DNA of 64,000 nucleotides. Source: Burkholderiales bacterium C2. Lineage in GTDB: Bacteria; Pseudomonadota; Gammaproteobacteria; Burkholderiales; Burkholderiaceae_C. The translations under genes were made by a program, and so were the position numbers. The notes under the pieces were generated by a model. The model searched no databases and had not been told where the DNA came from. It saw only the letters and a program-made list of their open reading frames with translations. Positions 18,242 to 25,853 of this stretch are shown in pieces; position 1 is the stretch's first letter, and every line of letters begins with the position of its first letter. The stretch spans positions 124,001-188,000 of the forward strand of contig SCOI01000007.1 of assembly GCA_005503085.1 (NCBI GenBank). The letters run 5' to 3'.

Positions 18242-19915
18242 ATGGAGAAGATTTGGCTCAAGAACTACCCGGCCGGCGTGCCGGCGGACATCAATGCGGA
18301 CCTGTATCCGTCCTTGGTGGACCTGATGGAGGGGGCGTTCAAGAAGTACCCGCAACAGCCGGCCTACAAAATGCTGGGCCGCGCCATCAGCTTTGGCGAG
18401 ATCGATGAAGCCTCGCGCGCGCTGGCTGCCTACTTCCAGAGCCTGGGCCTGGAGAAGGGTGATCGCGTCGCGCTGATGATGCCCAATGTGATGCAGTACC
18501 CGGTGGCCGTGGCCGCCGTGCTGCGCGCCGGCCTGGTGGTGGTCAACGTCAACCCGCTGTACACGCCGCGCGAGTTGGAACATCAGCTCAAGGACGCGGG
18601 CGCCAAGGCCATCGTGATCCTGGAGAACTTTGCCGCCACCTTGCAGCAGTGCCTCAATGGGGTGCCGACCAAGCACATCGTGCTGGCCTCGATGGGCGAA
18701 ATGCTGGGCTTCCCCAAGGGCCTGATCGTCAACTACGTCGTGCGCAAGGTGAAGAAGCTGGTGCCGCCCTATGAGCTGCCCGGCGCGGTGCGCTTCAACG
18801 ACGCGGTGGCCAAGGGGCGCGGCCTGAGCTACAAGGCGCCCAAGGTGGCCGGTGGCGATATCGCGGTGCTGCAGTACACCGGCGGCACGACCGGCGTGTC
18901 CAAGGGCGCGGTGCTGCTGCACCGCAATCTGGTGGCCAATACCTTGCAGGCCGAGGCCTGGTATCAGCCGGCGCTCAAGAAGGTGCCGCAGGGCGAGCAG
19001 CTGATGAGCGTCTGCGCGCTGCCGCTGTATCACATCTTCGGCTTCACGACCAACATGATGCTGTCCATGCATGTGGGCGGCTGCAACATCCTGATCCCGA
19101 ATCCGCGCGATCTGCCGGCCGTGTTCAAGGAGCTGTCCAAGCACCGCTTCCACAGCCTGCCGGCGGTCAACACCCTGTTCCTGGCGATGGCCAACCATGC
19201 CGAGTTCAACACGGTGGACTGGAGCGGTCTGGTGATCTCGGTCGGCGGCGGCATGGCGGTGCAGCAGGCCACGGCCAAGCTGTGGCTGGAGAAGACCGGC
19301 TGCCCCATCGTCGAGGGCTATGGCCTGTCCGAGACCTCGCCGGTGGCCAGCTGCAACCCGACCGACAGCAGCACCTACACCGGCTCCATCGGCCTGCCCC
19401 TGCCCAGCACCGAGCTGTGCCTGCTCGATGACGAGGGCAAGGAGGTCGCCGCGGGCGCCAGCGGCGAGATCGCGATCCGCGGCCCGCAGGTGATGGCCGG
19501 CTACTGGCAGCGCCCGGACGAGACCGCCAAGGTGATGACGGCCGATGGCTTCTTCCGCACCGGCGATATCGGCACGGTGGACGAGCGCGGCTTCTTCCGC
19601 ATCGTTGATCGCAAGAAGGACATGATTCTGGTCAGCGGCTTCAACGTCTATCCGAACGAGATCGAGGACGTGATCACGCAGATGGACGGGGTGCTGGAGG
19701 CCGCGGCGGTCGGCGTGCCCGATGCGAAAGCCGGCGAGGCGGTCAAGGTGGTCATCGTCAAGAAGAATCCGGCGCTCAGCGAGGCCGATGTGCGCGCCTA
19801 CTGCGAGGCCAATCTGACCGGCTACAAGCGGCCCAAGGTGGTGGAGTTCCGCACCGAGCTGCCCAAGACACCGGTCGGCAAGATACTCCGGCGTGAATTA
19901 CGCGACAAGAAGTGA
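18242..19915 (+). CDS. fadD: Long-chain-fatty-acid--CoA ligase
   Basis: 557 residues, the size of E. coli FadD. It activates free fatty acids to acyl-CoA via an acyl-adenylate. Motifs: the ATP P-loop YTGGTTGVSKGAV (about residue 215), GYGLSETSPVAS, the adenylation hinge DRKKDMILVSGFNVYPNEIE and the C-terminal lysine in TPVGKILRRELR. A GGAG six bases before 18242 decides this start; 18230 is an in-frame alternative. It lies 134 bases behind pntB on the same strand, perhaps with its own promoter. Confidence 0.94.
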   Translation: MEKIWLKNYPAGVPADINADLYPSLVDLMEGAFKKYPQQPAYKMLGRAISFGEIDEASRALAAYFQSLGLEKGDRVALMMPNVMQYPVAVAAVLRAGLVVVNVNPLYTPRELEHQLKDAGAKAIVILENFAATLQQCLNGVPTKHIVLASMGEMLGFPKGLIVNYVVRKVKKLVPPYELPGAVRFNDAVAKGRGLSYKAPKVAGGDIAVLQYTGGTTGVSKGAVLLHRNLVANTLQAEAWYQPALKKVPQGEQLMSVCALPLYHIFGFTTNMMLSMHVGGCNILIPNPRDLPAVFKELSKHRFHSLPAVNTLFLAMANHAEFNTVDWSGLVISVGGGMAVQQATAKLWLEKTGCPIVEGYGLSETSPVASCNPTDSSTYTGSIGLPLPSTELCLLDDEGKEVAAGASGEIAIRGPQVMAGYWQRPDETAKVMTADGFFRTGDIGTVDERGFFRIVDRKKDMILVSGFNVYPNEIEDVITQMDGVLEAAAVGVPDAKAGEAVKVVIVKKNPALSEADVRAYCEANLTGYKRPKVVEFRTELPKTPVGKILRRELRDKK

Positions 19916-19926
19916 GTCCGCGCGCA

Positions 19927-19949
19927 GGCCGCCCCTGGCCCGGGCGGCC
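19927..19949 (+). terminator. GC-rich stem-loop behind the acyl-CoA ligase gene (possible terminator)
   Basis: GGCCGCCC (19927-19934) pairs with GGGCGGCC (19942-19949) around a 7-nt loop, and a second shorter hairpin (GCCGCG / CGCGGC) follows. There is no T-run, so termination would be weak or Rho-dependent. It begins 12 bases after the ligase stop. Confidence 0.35.
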
Positions 19950-19985
19950 GTCGCCGCGCTAAGGTCGCGGCGGAGGTAGACACCG

Positions 19986-20474
19986 ATGTTGGACCAGAGC
20001 TATATCAAGACCGAGGCGGGCCGTGCCGAGATCAAGGCGCGCGCGCTGCCGCTGTCGCGCAGCACCCGCAATCTATTGCTGGTGCTCGATGGCAGCCGCA
20101 GCGCTAGGCAATGGCTAGGCATGGTCCAGGGCGTCGGCGAGGCCGACATCGCCTACCTGATCGAGCAGGGGCTGATCGCCCCGGGCGCGGCCGCTGCTGC
20201 CAAGCCGGTCGCAGCGCCACAGGCCGCGCCGGCACCGCAGACGCAGGCTTCGGAGGTTCAGCTCGACTATCAGCAGCTCTACGCCTATCTCAGCAGCCAG
20301 GCCACCAAGCAACTGGGCCTGATGAAGGGCTATGTGTTTGCGCTCGAGGTCGAGCAGTGCCATGACCTGGCCGAGCTGCAGAAGCTGGCGCAAAGCCTGG
20401 TCGAGCGGGTGCAGCAGAGCAAGGGCGAGGCCGCCGCGGCCGAGCTTCGCCAGACGCTGGGCCTGCCGGCCTGA
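19986..20474 (+). CDS. Conserved-looking protein of unknown function
   Basis: 162 residues, GGAGG before the ATG. I do not recognise it with certainty. Residues 1-60 form a compact domain that looks like a small winged-helix or sensor module (TRNLLLVLDGSRSARQWLGMV and IAYLIEQGLIAPG). An Ala/Pro/Gln linker of about 25 residues (AAAAAKPVAAPQAAPAPQTQ) leads to an alpha-helical C-terminal half (LDYQQLYAYLSSQATKQLGL, HDLAELQKLAQSLVERVQQS). No signal peptide or membrane helix. It lies between the acyl-CoA ligase and rsmE, on their strand, with 57 bases to rsmE. The two-domain plan with a flexible linker suggests a regulatory or adaptor role, which is inference. Confidence 0.7.
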   Translation: MLDQSYIKTEAGRAEIKARALPLSRSTRNLLLVLDGSRSARQWLGMVQGVGEADIAYLIEQGLIAPGAAAAAKPVAAPQAAPAPQTQASEVQLDYQQLYAYLSSQATKQLGLMKGYVFALEVEQCHDLAELQKLAQSLVERVQQSKGEAAAAELRQTLGLPA

Positions 20475-20531
20475 TGAAGGCCTGAGGAAGGCGTTGACTG
20501 CTGGCACACTGGCGGCCCAGGAGTTGTTGCC

Positions 20532-21254
20532 ATGCCCCCGCGTTTCTTTGTCGATCAAGCGCTCGCCAGCCCCGGTGAGCTGAGTCTTCCCCCGGCCTGC
20601 GCCCGCCATGTGCAGGTCTTGCGCCTGCAGCCCGGTGCGCCGATCACGCTGTTCGATGGCAGCGGTGATGAATGGCAGGCCGAGGTGCTGGCGATGGGCC
20701 GCAGCGAGGTGCGGGTGCAGCTGCTGAGCCGCCAGCCGGCGCAGCGCGAGCTGGCGCAAGACGTGACCCTGGCCGTCGTGATGCCGGCCAATGACCGCAT
20801 GGACGGCATGGTCGAGAAGGCCACCGAGCTGGGCGCGGCGGGCATACAGCCGCTGATGAGCGAGCGCTCGGTGCTGCGCCTGAATGCCGAGCGGGCCGAG
20901 AAAAAGGTCGTGCACTGGAGCGGCGTGGCGATCGCCGCTTGCGAGCAGAGTGGTCGCAGCCGGCCGCCGCGCATCGCGCCGGTGCGCACGCTGGCGGCCT
21001 GGCTGCAAGACCTGAGTCCGCATGACTCGCGGCAGGAACGCCGCTGGCTGCTGAGCCCCGGCTCGGCGCAGCCGCTGGCCGCCCAGGCCGCCGCGCCGCG
21101 CACCCTGGTGCTGAGCGGGCCGGAAGGTGGCCTCAGCGCGGCCGAGGAAGACGCGGCGCGCGCGCACGGTTTCGTCGCGATGAATCTGGGCCCGCGCATC
21201 CTGCGGGCCGACACCGCGCCGCTGGCGGTGCTGGCCTGGCTGGCGCTGTCCTGA
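20532..21254 (+). CDS. rsmE: 16S rRNA (uracil(1498)-N(3))-methyltransferase RsmE
   Basis: 240 residues, the usual length. It methylates N3 of U1498 in the decoding centre of 16S rRNA. It has the N-terminal PUA-like part (CARHVQVLRLQPGAPITLFDGSG), the middle phrase DRMDGMVEKATELGAAGIQPLMSERSV, and the C-terminal SPOUT knot LVLSGPEGGLSAAEEDAARAHGF with NLGPRILRADTAPLAVLAWL. Its stop lies 16 bases before the large regulator gene. Confidence 0.96.
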   Translation: MPPRFFVDQALASPGELSLPPACARHVQVLRLQPGAPITLFDGSGDEWQAEVLAMGRSEVRVQLLSRQPAQRELAQDVTLAVVMPANDRMDGMVEKATELGAAGIQPLMSERSVLRLNAERAEKKVVHWSGVAIAACEQSGRSRPPRIAPVRTLAAWLQDLSPHDSRQERRWLLSPGSAQPLAAQAAAPRTLVLSGPEGGLSAAEEDAARAHGFVAMNLGPRILRADTAPLAVLAWLALS

Positions 21255-21270
21255 GGCGCAGGCGCCGGGC

Positions 21271-23901
21271 ATGGAGCAGCTCGCCCGGCCCTGGAGTCTG
21301 CGTCTGCTGGGCGCCATCAGCGCCCGCGCCGGCGAGCAGGAACCCGCGCTGCACCACTTCGGCAGCCGCAGCGCCGCCGCGCTGCTGGCCCGCCTGGCCC
21401 TGCAGCCCCAGCGCAGCCATGCGCGCGAGGAACTGATCGAGCTGCTGTGGCCGGGCGTGGACCTGGCCACCGGCCGCAACCGCCTGCGCCAGACCGTCTT
21501 CATGCTGCGCCAGGCCCTGGCGACAGGTGCTGACGTGCTGGAGTCCGACCGCCTCAGCCTGCGCCTGCGAGCCGGCGTGCTGTCTTGCGATGTGCGGCAG
21601 TTCGAGGCGCTGCTGGGCGCGGGGCGGATCGCCGAGGCCTGCGCGGCCTATGGTGGCGAGTTCATGCCCGGCTTCTACGAGGACTGGATCGACGAGGAGC
21701 GGCTGCGCCTGGCGGCCCTGTTCGAGGCCGCCCGGCAGCAGCTGGCCCTGCAGCGGCCCGCACAGCGCCCGGCCACGCGGGCGCTGCCGGTCTATCTGAC
21801 CCGTTTCTTCGAGCGCGCCGGCGAGCGTCTGCAGCAGGCCGTGCACAGGCGGCGCCTGATCACGCTGCTGGGCCCGGGCGGCAGCGGCAAGACCCGGCTC
21901 GCGGTGGAGACGGCACACGCACTGCAGGCAGCCGAGGCCTTTGACCTGCTGGCCTTCGTACCGCTGCTGGACTGCCGCAGCGAGGAGCAATTGGTCCACG
22001 CGCTGGCCGCCGCGCTGCAGCTGGCCGTGGGCAGCGATCCGCTGGCGGCCCTGCTGCTGGGACTGGCCGACCGCCGGGCGCTGCTGGTGCTGGACAACTT
22101 CGAGCAGCTCTGCGGCGTCGGCGAGGCCCTGGTGGCGCGGCTGCTGGCCGAGCTGCCGGGCCTGCATCTGCTGGTCAGCTCGCGGCGGGTGCTGGGCCTG
22201 GACGGCGAGTGCGAGTGGCAGCTCGCGCCCATGGCCCTGCCGGCGCGCGCGATGTCGTCTGCCGAGGCTCTGGCCAGCCCGGCGCTGGCCTTGTTCGTCG
22301 ACCGGGCCCGTGCGGTGCGGCCTGATTTCGCGCCGGGGACTGAGGAGCAGGCCGATCTGGTGGCGCTGCTGCAGCTGCTGGACGGCATGCCGCTGGCCAT
22401 CGAGCTGGCGGCCGCGCGGCTGCGCAGCCTGTCGGTGGCCGGCCTGCTGGCCGAGATGCAGCAAGCGGCGAGCGGCAGCGCGCTGGCCCTGCTGCAGCGC
22501 CAGGGACCGCGCAGCGGCGTGGACCCGCGCCATGCCTCGATGCAGGCGGTGATCGCCTGGAGCTGGCAGCTGCTGAGCCCGGCCGAGCAGGGCCTGCTGG
22601 CCGGGCTGACCGTGTTCCAGGGCAGCTTCACGGCGGCGGCGGCCCGCCAGGTCTGCGCCGCCACGCGACCGGGCCTGGACGAGCTGGTGGCGCACTCGCT
22701 GCTGCGGGTCGCCCATGCCGGCGGTGAGCCGCGCTTCATCATTGGCGAGCCGGTGCGCGAGTACGCCGCATGCCAGCTTGACGAGCAGCTCATGGCCGCC
22801 GGCCGGGCCCGCCATCGCCACTGGATGCTGGCCTGGGCAAGGGGTCTGCCGGCCGCGGTCGAGCTGGGCGAGCTGCGCGCCGAGCTGCCCAATCTGCAGG
22901 CCGCTTTCGCCAGCGCGCTGGCCGATGGGGCGCCGGCTGATGCGATAGCGCTGGCCCTGCCGCTGGCGCGCCTGTTCGAGGATGTGGCCCCGCCCGCCGA
23001 TACCCTGGCCCTGCTGGAACGCGCGGTGCAGGCCTGTGCCGACACTATGCTGCGCAGCCAGGGCCACAGTCTGCTGGCGCCGCTGCTGTTCAACGCCGGC
23101 GAGCAGGAGCGGGCCCGCCAGCATGCCCAGGCCGGCCTCGATGGCGCGCCGCCCGGCAGTGCCTGGCGCGGCCGGGCCCTGCATGCCTGGGCCCGGGTGC
23201 GCTGGCGCAGCAGCCGGCGCGAGCAGGGCCTGAGCCCGGTGATCGAGGAGGCCCTGCAGCTGGCGCATGCCGGGGCTGACCTCGATCTGCAAGCCAGCCT
23301 GCTGGCGCTGCAGGCCTTCATCGCCAATGTCGGCCGCGATGCCGCGCGCGGCGAGGCCTTGCATGGCCAGGCCCTGGCGCTGTGGGAGCGGCTCGGCAAC
23401 CCCTACCAGATCAATAGCGGGCGCTACAACCTGGCCGTGTCGGAACACAATGCCGGCCGCCATGCACAGGCGCTGCTGCGGCTGGGTGGCCTGATCGAGG
23501 CCGCACGCGCGCTGCAGGACTGGCGCCGTCTCGGCCAGTCGCTGAATGTGCAGGGCGAGACCCTGGCCGCGTTGCGGCGCTGGCCCGAGGCGGCGTCCAG
23601 CTACCGGGCCTGCATCGTGCTGGCCTGGGACTGCCTGTCGCCGCATGAGCTGGCCTATGGCCTGTGGAATCTGCCGCGCGCGCTCGCCCACCTGCGCGAT
23701 GCCGAGCGCGCCGTGCTGCTGGCCGCCTTCATTGCCCGCTACTGGAGCAGGCATTTCGGCGCCCTGGGCCGCAGCGACCATCACGACCTGCGCCGGCTGC
23801 GACGCCTGGCCGCTTGCCAGCTCGAGCCCGCTCGCCTGGCGGCGTTGTGGGCCGAGGGCGAGCGGCTGAGCCTGGCGGCTGCGGTGCAGCTGGCGCGGTG
23901 A
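21271..23901 (+). CDS. AfsR/SARP-like regulator: OmpR-type winged helix, BTAD, NB-ARC ATPase, TPR repeats
   Basis: 876 residues. Order of domains: winged helix at 1-95 (RLALQPQRSHAREELIELLWPG, RNRLRQTVFMLRQAL, ESDRLSLRLRAGV), a BTAD-like helical domain at about 100-165 (CAAYGGEFMPGFYEDWIDEERLRL), an NB-ARC/STAND ATPase with Walker A GPGGSGKTRLA near 202, Walker B LLVLDNFEQL, the sensor phrase LLVSSRRVLGL and DGMPLAIELAAARLRSLS, then a helical C-terminal half with TPR-like repeats. STAND regulators act as ligand- and ATP-controlled switches. Such proteins are best known from actinomycete antibiotic regulation but also occur in Burkholderiales. No obvious target cluster is adjacent. Confidence 0.85.
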   Translation: MEQLARPWSLRLLGAISARAGEQEPALHHFGSRSAAALLARLALQPQRSHAREELIELLWPGVDLATGRNRLRQTVFMLRQALATGADVLESDRLSLRLRAGVLSCDVRQFEALLGAGRIAEACAAYGGEFMPGFYEDWIDEERLRLAALFEAARQQLALQRPAQRPATRALPVYLTRFFERAGERLQQAVHRRRLITLLGPGGSGKTRLAVETAHALQAAEAFDLLAFVPLLDCRSEEQLVHALAAALQLAVGSDPLAALLLGLADRRALLVLDNFEQLCGVGEALVARLLAELPGLHLLVSSRRVLGLDGECEWQLAPMALPARAMSSAEALASPALALFVDRARAVRPDFAPGTEEQADLVALLQLLDGMPLAIELAAARLRSLSVAGLLAEMQQAASGSALALLQRQGPRSGVDPRHASMQAVIAWSWQLLSPAEQGLLAGLTVFQGSFTAAAARQVCAATRPGLDELVAHSLLRVAHAGGEPRFIIGEPVREYAACQLDEQLMAAGRARHRHWMLAWARGLPAAVELGELRAELPNLQAAFASALADGAPADAIALALPLARLFEDVAPPADTLALLERAVQACADTMLRSQGHSLLAPLLFNAGEQERARQHAQAGLDGAPPGSAWRGRALHAWARVRWRSSRREQGLSPVIEEALQLAHAGADLDLQASLLALQAFIANVGRDAARGEALHGQALALWERLGNPYQINSGRYNLAVSEHNAGRHAQALLRLGGLIEAARALQDWRRLGQSLNVQGETLAALRRWPEAASSYRACIVLAWDCLSPHELAYGLWNLPRALAHLRDAERAVLLAAFIARYWSRHFGALGRSDHHDLRRLRRLAACQLEPARLAALWAEGERLSLAAAVQLAR

Positions 23902-23916
23902 GAGGGCTCGCAGGCT

Positions 23917-23937
23917 TGTCATGCGCTGTCATACAAT
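23917..23937 (+). promoter_or_regulatory. Candidate promoter/operator of the toxin-antitoxin pair
   Basis: Two direct TGTCAT hexamers (23917-23922 and 23927-23932) are spaced exactly 10 bases, one helical turn, and the second touches a TACAAT -10-like box (23932-23937). No good -35 box is visible. This layout fits cooperative binding by a ribbon-helix-helix antitoxin such as the one encoded 30 bases downstream, which would repress its own transcription. Confidence 0.5.
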
Positions 23938-23967
23938 CGGGCCTCAGCTTCACGAACAGGAGTCGCG

Positions 23968-24252
23968 ATGCGCGTCAACGCAAGATTCGAGGGCGTCGCC
24001 GAACAGCAGGTCGAGTATCTGGCGGCCAGCTCGGGCCGGACGGTCAGCGAGGTGCTGCGTGAGAGCGTGGACTTCTACTACCGCCATGTTCGCGGTGAAG
24101 GCAGCCAGCTCAAGCATCTGTCCGGCTTGATCGGTCAGGGAGACAGCGGCCGCAGCGATGTCTCCGCCAAGGTCAAGCAGTATCTGGCTGAAGGCCTGGA
24201 TGCCAAGTACCCCACTCAGAGCAAGGTCGGGCGCACCAAAGACGGTCGATGA
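23968..24252 (+). CDS. Antitoxin of a VapBC-like pair (ribbon-helix-helix type)
   Basis: 94 residues with AGGAG before the ATG. The N-terminal 45 residues read as a ribbon-helix-helix domain: a basic beta strand (MRVNARFEGV), helix A (AEQQVEYLAASSG) and helix B (TVSEVLRESVDFYYRHV). The C-terminal half is polar and probably binds the toxin. The stop overlaps the toxin ATG (ATGA at 24249-24252), the usual coupling in toxin-antitoxin operons. The two TGTCAT repeats upstream are its likely operator. Confidence 0.8.
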   Translation: MRVNARFEGVAEQQVEYLAASSGRTVSEVLRESVDFYYRHVRGEGSQLKHLSGLIGQGDSGRSDVSAKVKQYLAEGLDAKYPTQSKVGRTKDGR

Positions 24253-24671
24253 TTGCCGTCGATACCGGTTTCATCTATGCACTGCTCGACAAGAGCGATG
24301 CCTGGCATGCGCGCGCCGTCGCGGCCCTGCCCACCGCGCAGGAAGGCTGGGTCACGACCTGGCCGGTGCTGACGGAGGCGACCCATCTGATCGGCCGGCG
24401 CTTAGGCCCGCGTTTCGCGCAGGCTTTGATGAGCGAGGTGGCCGATGGCGGCTTGCTGGTCTGGGATATTGCCCCGGCACGGGTCGCCACCATCCCTGCA
24501 CTGATGCGGCGCTATGCCAGCCTGCCGATGGATCTGGCTGATGCCTCCTTGGTCCTGCTGGCGGAGCATCTGGATCACGGCCGCATCCTCACCACCGACG
24601 AGCGCGACTTCGGCAGCTATCGCTGGAAGAGCCGCAAGCCCTTTCACAACCTGCTGGCGCAGCAAGCCTAG
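24249..24671 (+). CDS. PIN-domain ribonuclease toxin (VapC-like)
   Basis: 140 residues with the PIN-domain acidic residues in place: D5 (MIAVDTGFIYALLDKSD), E43 (VLTEATHLIG), D95 and D98 (PMDLADASLVLLAE) and D117/D120 (ILTTDERDFGSYR). VapC toxins cut RNA, often initiator tRNA or the sarcin-ricin loop; the target here cannot be read. Four-base overlap with the antitoxin gene. The pair sits at the start of an accessory-looking stretch between the AfsR-like regulator and the RlmL-type gene. Confidence 0.87.
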   Translation: MIAVDTGFIYALLDKSDAWHARAVAALPTAQEGWVTTWPVLTEATHLIGRRLGPRFAQALMSEVADGGLLVWDIAPARVATIPALMRRYASLPMDLADASLVLLAEHLDHGRILTTDERDFGSYRWKSRKPFHNLLAQQA

Positions 24672-24680
24672 GACGACGCG

Positions 24681-25550
24681 CTAGCGGCGGCCCGCGCGGC
24701 GCCGTGCGCCCACCCAGGCCAGGCTGGCCAGGCCGGCCAGCAGCATCAGGCCGGCGCCGGGCTCGGGCACCGGCGCGGCGCTGGCAATGAAGTGGCCGTC
24801 GCTGGCGGCGCCGTTGGCGGCGGTGAAGCCGTAGTAGAGCAGGGCGTCTTCGGGGTTCTGGCCTTCGGCCAGCAGGCTGCTGAGGTCGACGGCCGAGGAC
24901 ACCGTGTAGACGGTGTAGCTGAAGGGATCGTCGGGCATCGTGTAATAGAGAAAGCTGCCGCTCAGCGTGCCGGTGGCGTCACCCATGCCCGAGGGGGTGA
25001 AGCTCAGGGTCACCAGGCTCTGCGCCCAGCTGTTGCGGATGTTGTCGCCCAGGCCGGTCTCGGTGACGGCCAGGGGCTGGGTCGAGCCGTTCTGCAACAG
25101 TTGCAGGCTGGGTGAGGCGGGTTCGTCGTCGAAGTTGAAGGTGTCGATCGCCAGCGCCACGCTGTGTTCGATGCCCTCGTAGCCCAGCGCGCTGCCGGAG
25201 CCGCCGCTGCCCGGCTCGCGCGCCAGCGTGAAGCTCAGCCCGTCGCCGCGCAGCGCATCACCGACGATGTAGAAGTAGAAATCGAAGCTGAAAGCCTCGT
25301 TGAGGTTCAGGGCGATGGGCGCGGGCGCAAAGGCGGCGCCGACGCTGTCGTTGCTGCCGGGCTGGGTCAGCGCCAGCACGCTGTAGGTAAAGCCGTTGCC
25401 CGGCGTGCTGTTGGTGGCGCTGGCACTGCCGTAGACGCTCCAACTGCTGAAGTCGGTGTAGTTGAAGGCCATTGACACCCCCTGCTGGGCCTGGGCCGGC
25501 AAGGTAGAGGCAAGGGCCAGCAGGGCGGCGGCGTAGAGTTTGCGGATCAT
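24681..25550 (-). CDS. PEP-CTERM surface/exported protein with L-type lectin-like domain
   Basis: 289 residues. Signal peptide 1-21 (KLYAAALLALASTLPAQA). The body looks like a bacterial legume-lectin-type beta sandwich: FSFDFYFYIVGDALRGDGLSF then TLARE, and ALGYEGIEHSVALAIDTFNF. The C-terminus has the complete sorting signal: AAPVPEPGAGLMLLAGLASL followed by a short hydrophobic stretch and the basic tail ARRRAGRR. The PEP-CTERM signal is cut by exosortase A (EpsH), not encoded here; such proteins are usually linked to exopolysaccharide or floc formation. The gene converges with vapC, 9 bases apart, and has a 303-base upstream region. Confidence 0.88.
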   Translation of the reverse strand: MIRKLYAAALLALASTLPAQAQQGVSMAFNYTDFSSWSVYGSASATNSTPGNGFTYSVLALTQPGSNDSVGAAFAPAPIALNLNEAFSFDFYFYIVGDALRGDGLSFTLAREPGSGGSGSALGYEGIEHSVALAIDTFNFDDEPASPSLQLLQNGSTQPLAVTETGLGDNIRNSWAQSLVTLSFTPSGMGDATGTLSGSFLYYTMPDDPFSYTVYTVSSAVDLSSLLAEGQNPEDALLYYGFTAANGAASDGHFIASAAPVPEPGAGLMLLAGLASLAWVGARRRAGRR

Positions 25551-25712
25551 GGCAAGAGTCCCCCGAAAGACATGCACGAGATGGGCCGCCGGCCGGCGAT
25601 AGGTCGCCGGCGCGGCACCGTTGTGCATCGCCCAGCGTCGTCGCTCGGGCGGCCCTCGGCGAGGCACGGTGCCATTGGGCCGGGGCAGCGTTAGCCGCGC
25701 GTTAGCTTTGAG

Positions 25713-25729
25713 TTGGTGCGACCCTTGCA
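25713..25729 (+). promoter_or_regulatory. Candidate sigma-54 (RpoN) promoter
   Basis: TTGGTGCGACCCTTGCA matches the sigma-54 consensus YTGGCACGrNNNTTGCW at every fixed position except the CA of CACG. The invariant GG (25715-25716) and GC (25727-25728) are exactly 10 bases apart. Expected transcription start is near 25740, leaving a leader of about 115 bases before the MFS gene at 25854. PEP-CTERM genes in related bacteria are known to depend on sigma-54 with the PrsR activator, which makes the location notable. Confidence 0.5.
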
Positions 25730-25743
25730 CGCGCCGGGCCCGT

Positions 25744-25783
25744 GTCGCTGAAACAGGCGTCGCGTTGCTGAAACAATGCGGCG
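25744..25783 (+). repeat. Tandem imperfect 20-base repeats sharing GCTGAAACA
   Basis: GTCGCTGAAACAGGCGTCGC (25744-25763) and GTTGCTGAAACAATGCGGCG (25764-25783) agree in 11 of the first 12 positions. The shared GCTGAAACA cores are 20 bases (two helical turns) apart, as for a protein binding on one face of DNA. They lie just downstream of the predicted sigma-54 start. A role as operator is inference. Confidence 0.5.
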
Positions 25784-25853
25784 CTAGGCCGCTTGAGCTT
25801 GCCCCCATGGCAAGCCTTAGGCTTGCGGCTTCCTCCTGCCTCCGCTGCGTTCC

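Larger units (their letters stand above)
25551..25853. other. 303-base intergenic region between the PEP-CTERM gene and the MFS gene
   Basis: No convincing gene. A 78-codon open frame on the + strand (25621-25857) has an Arg-rich, non-conserved-looking product and is rejected. The region holds a sigma-54-like promoter pointing to the MFS gene, a pair of tandem 20-base repeats and a GGCAC-G-GTGCC palindrome at about 25663-25673. No sigma-54 box with correct spacing was found pointing to the PEP-CTERM gene. Confidence 0.6.

Noticed and set aside
21133-23922. A 929-codon open frame on the - strand
   Set aside because: It lies opposite rsmE and the AfsR-like gene, which have clear motifs; composition is that of a shadow frame.
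25663-25680. Possible sigma-54 box on the - strand for the PEP-CTERM gene
   Set aside because: TGGCAC is present but the GG to GC distance is 11, not 10, and no TTGC follows.
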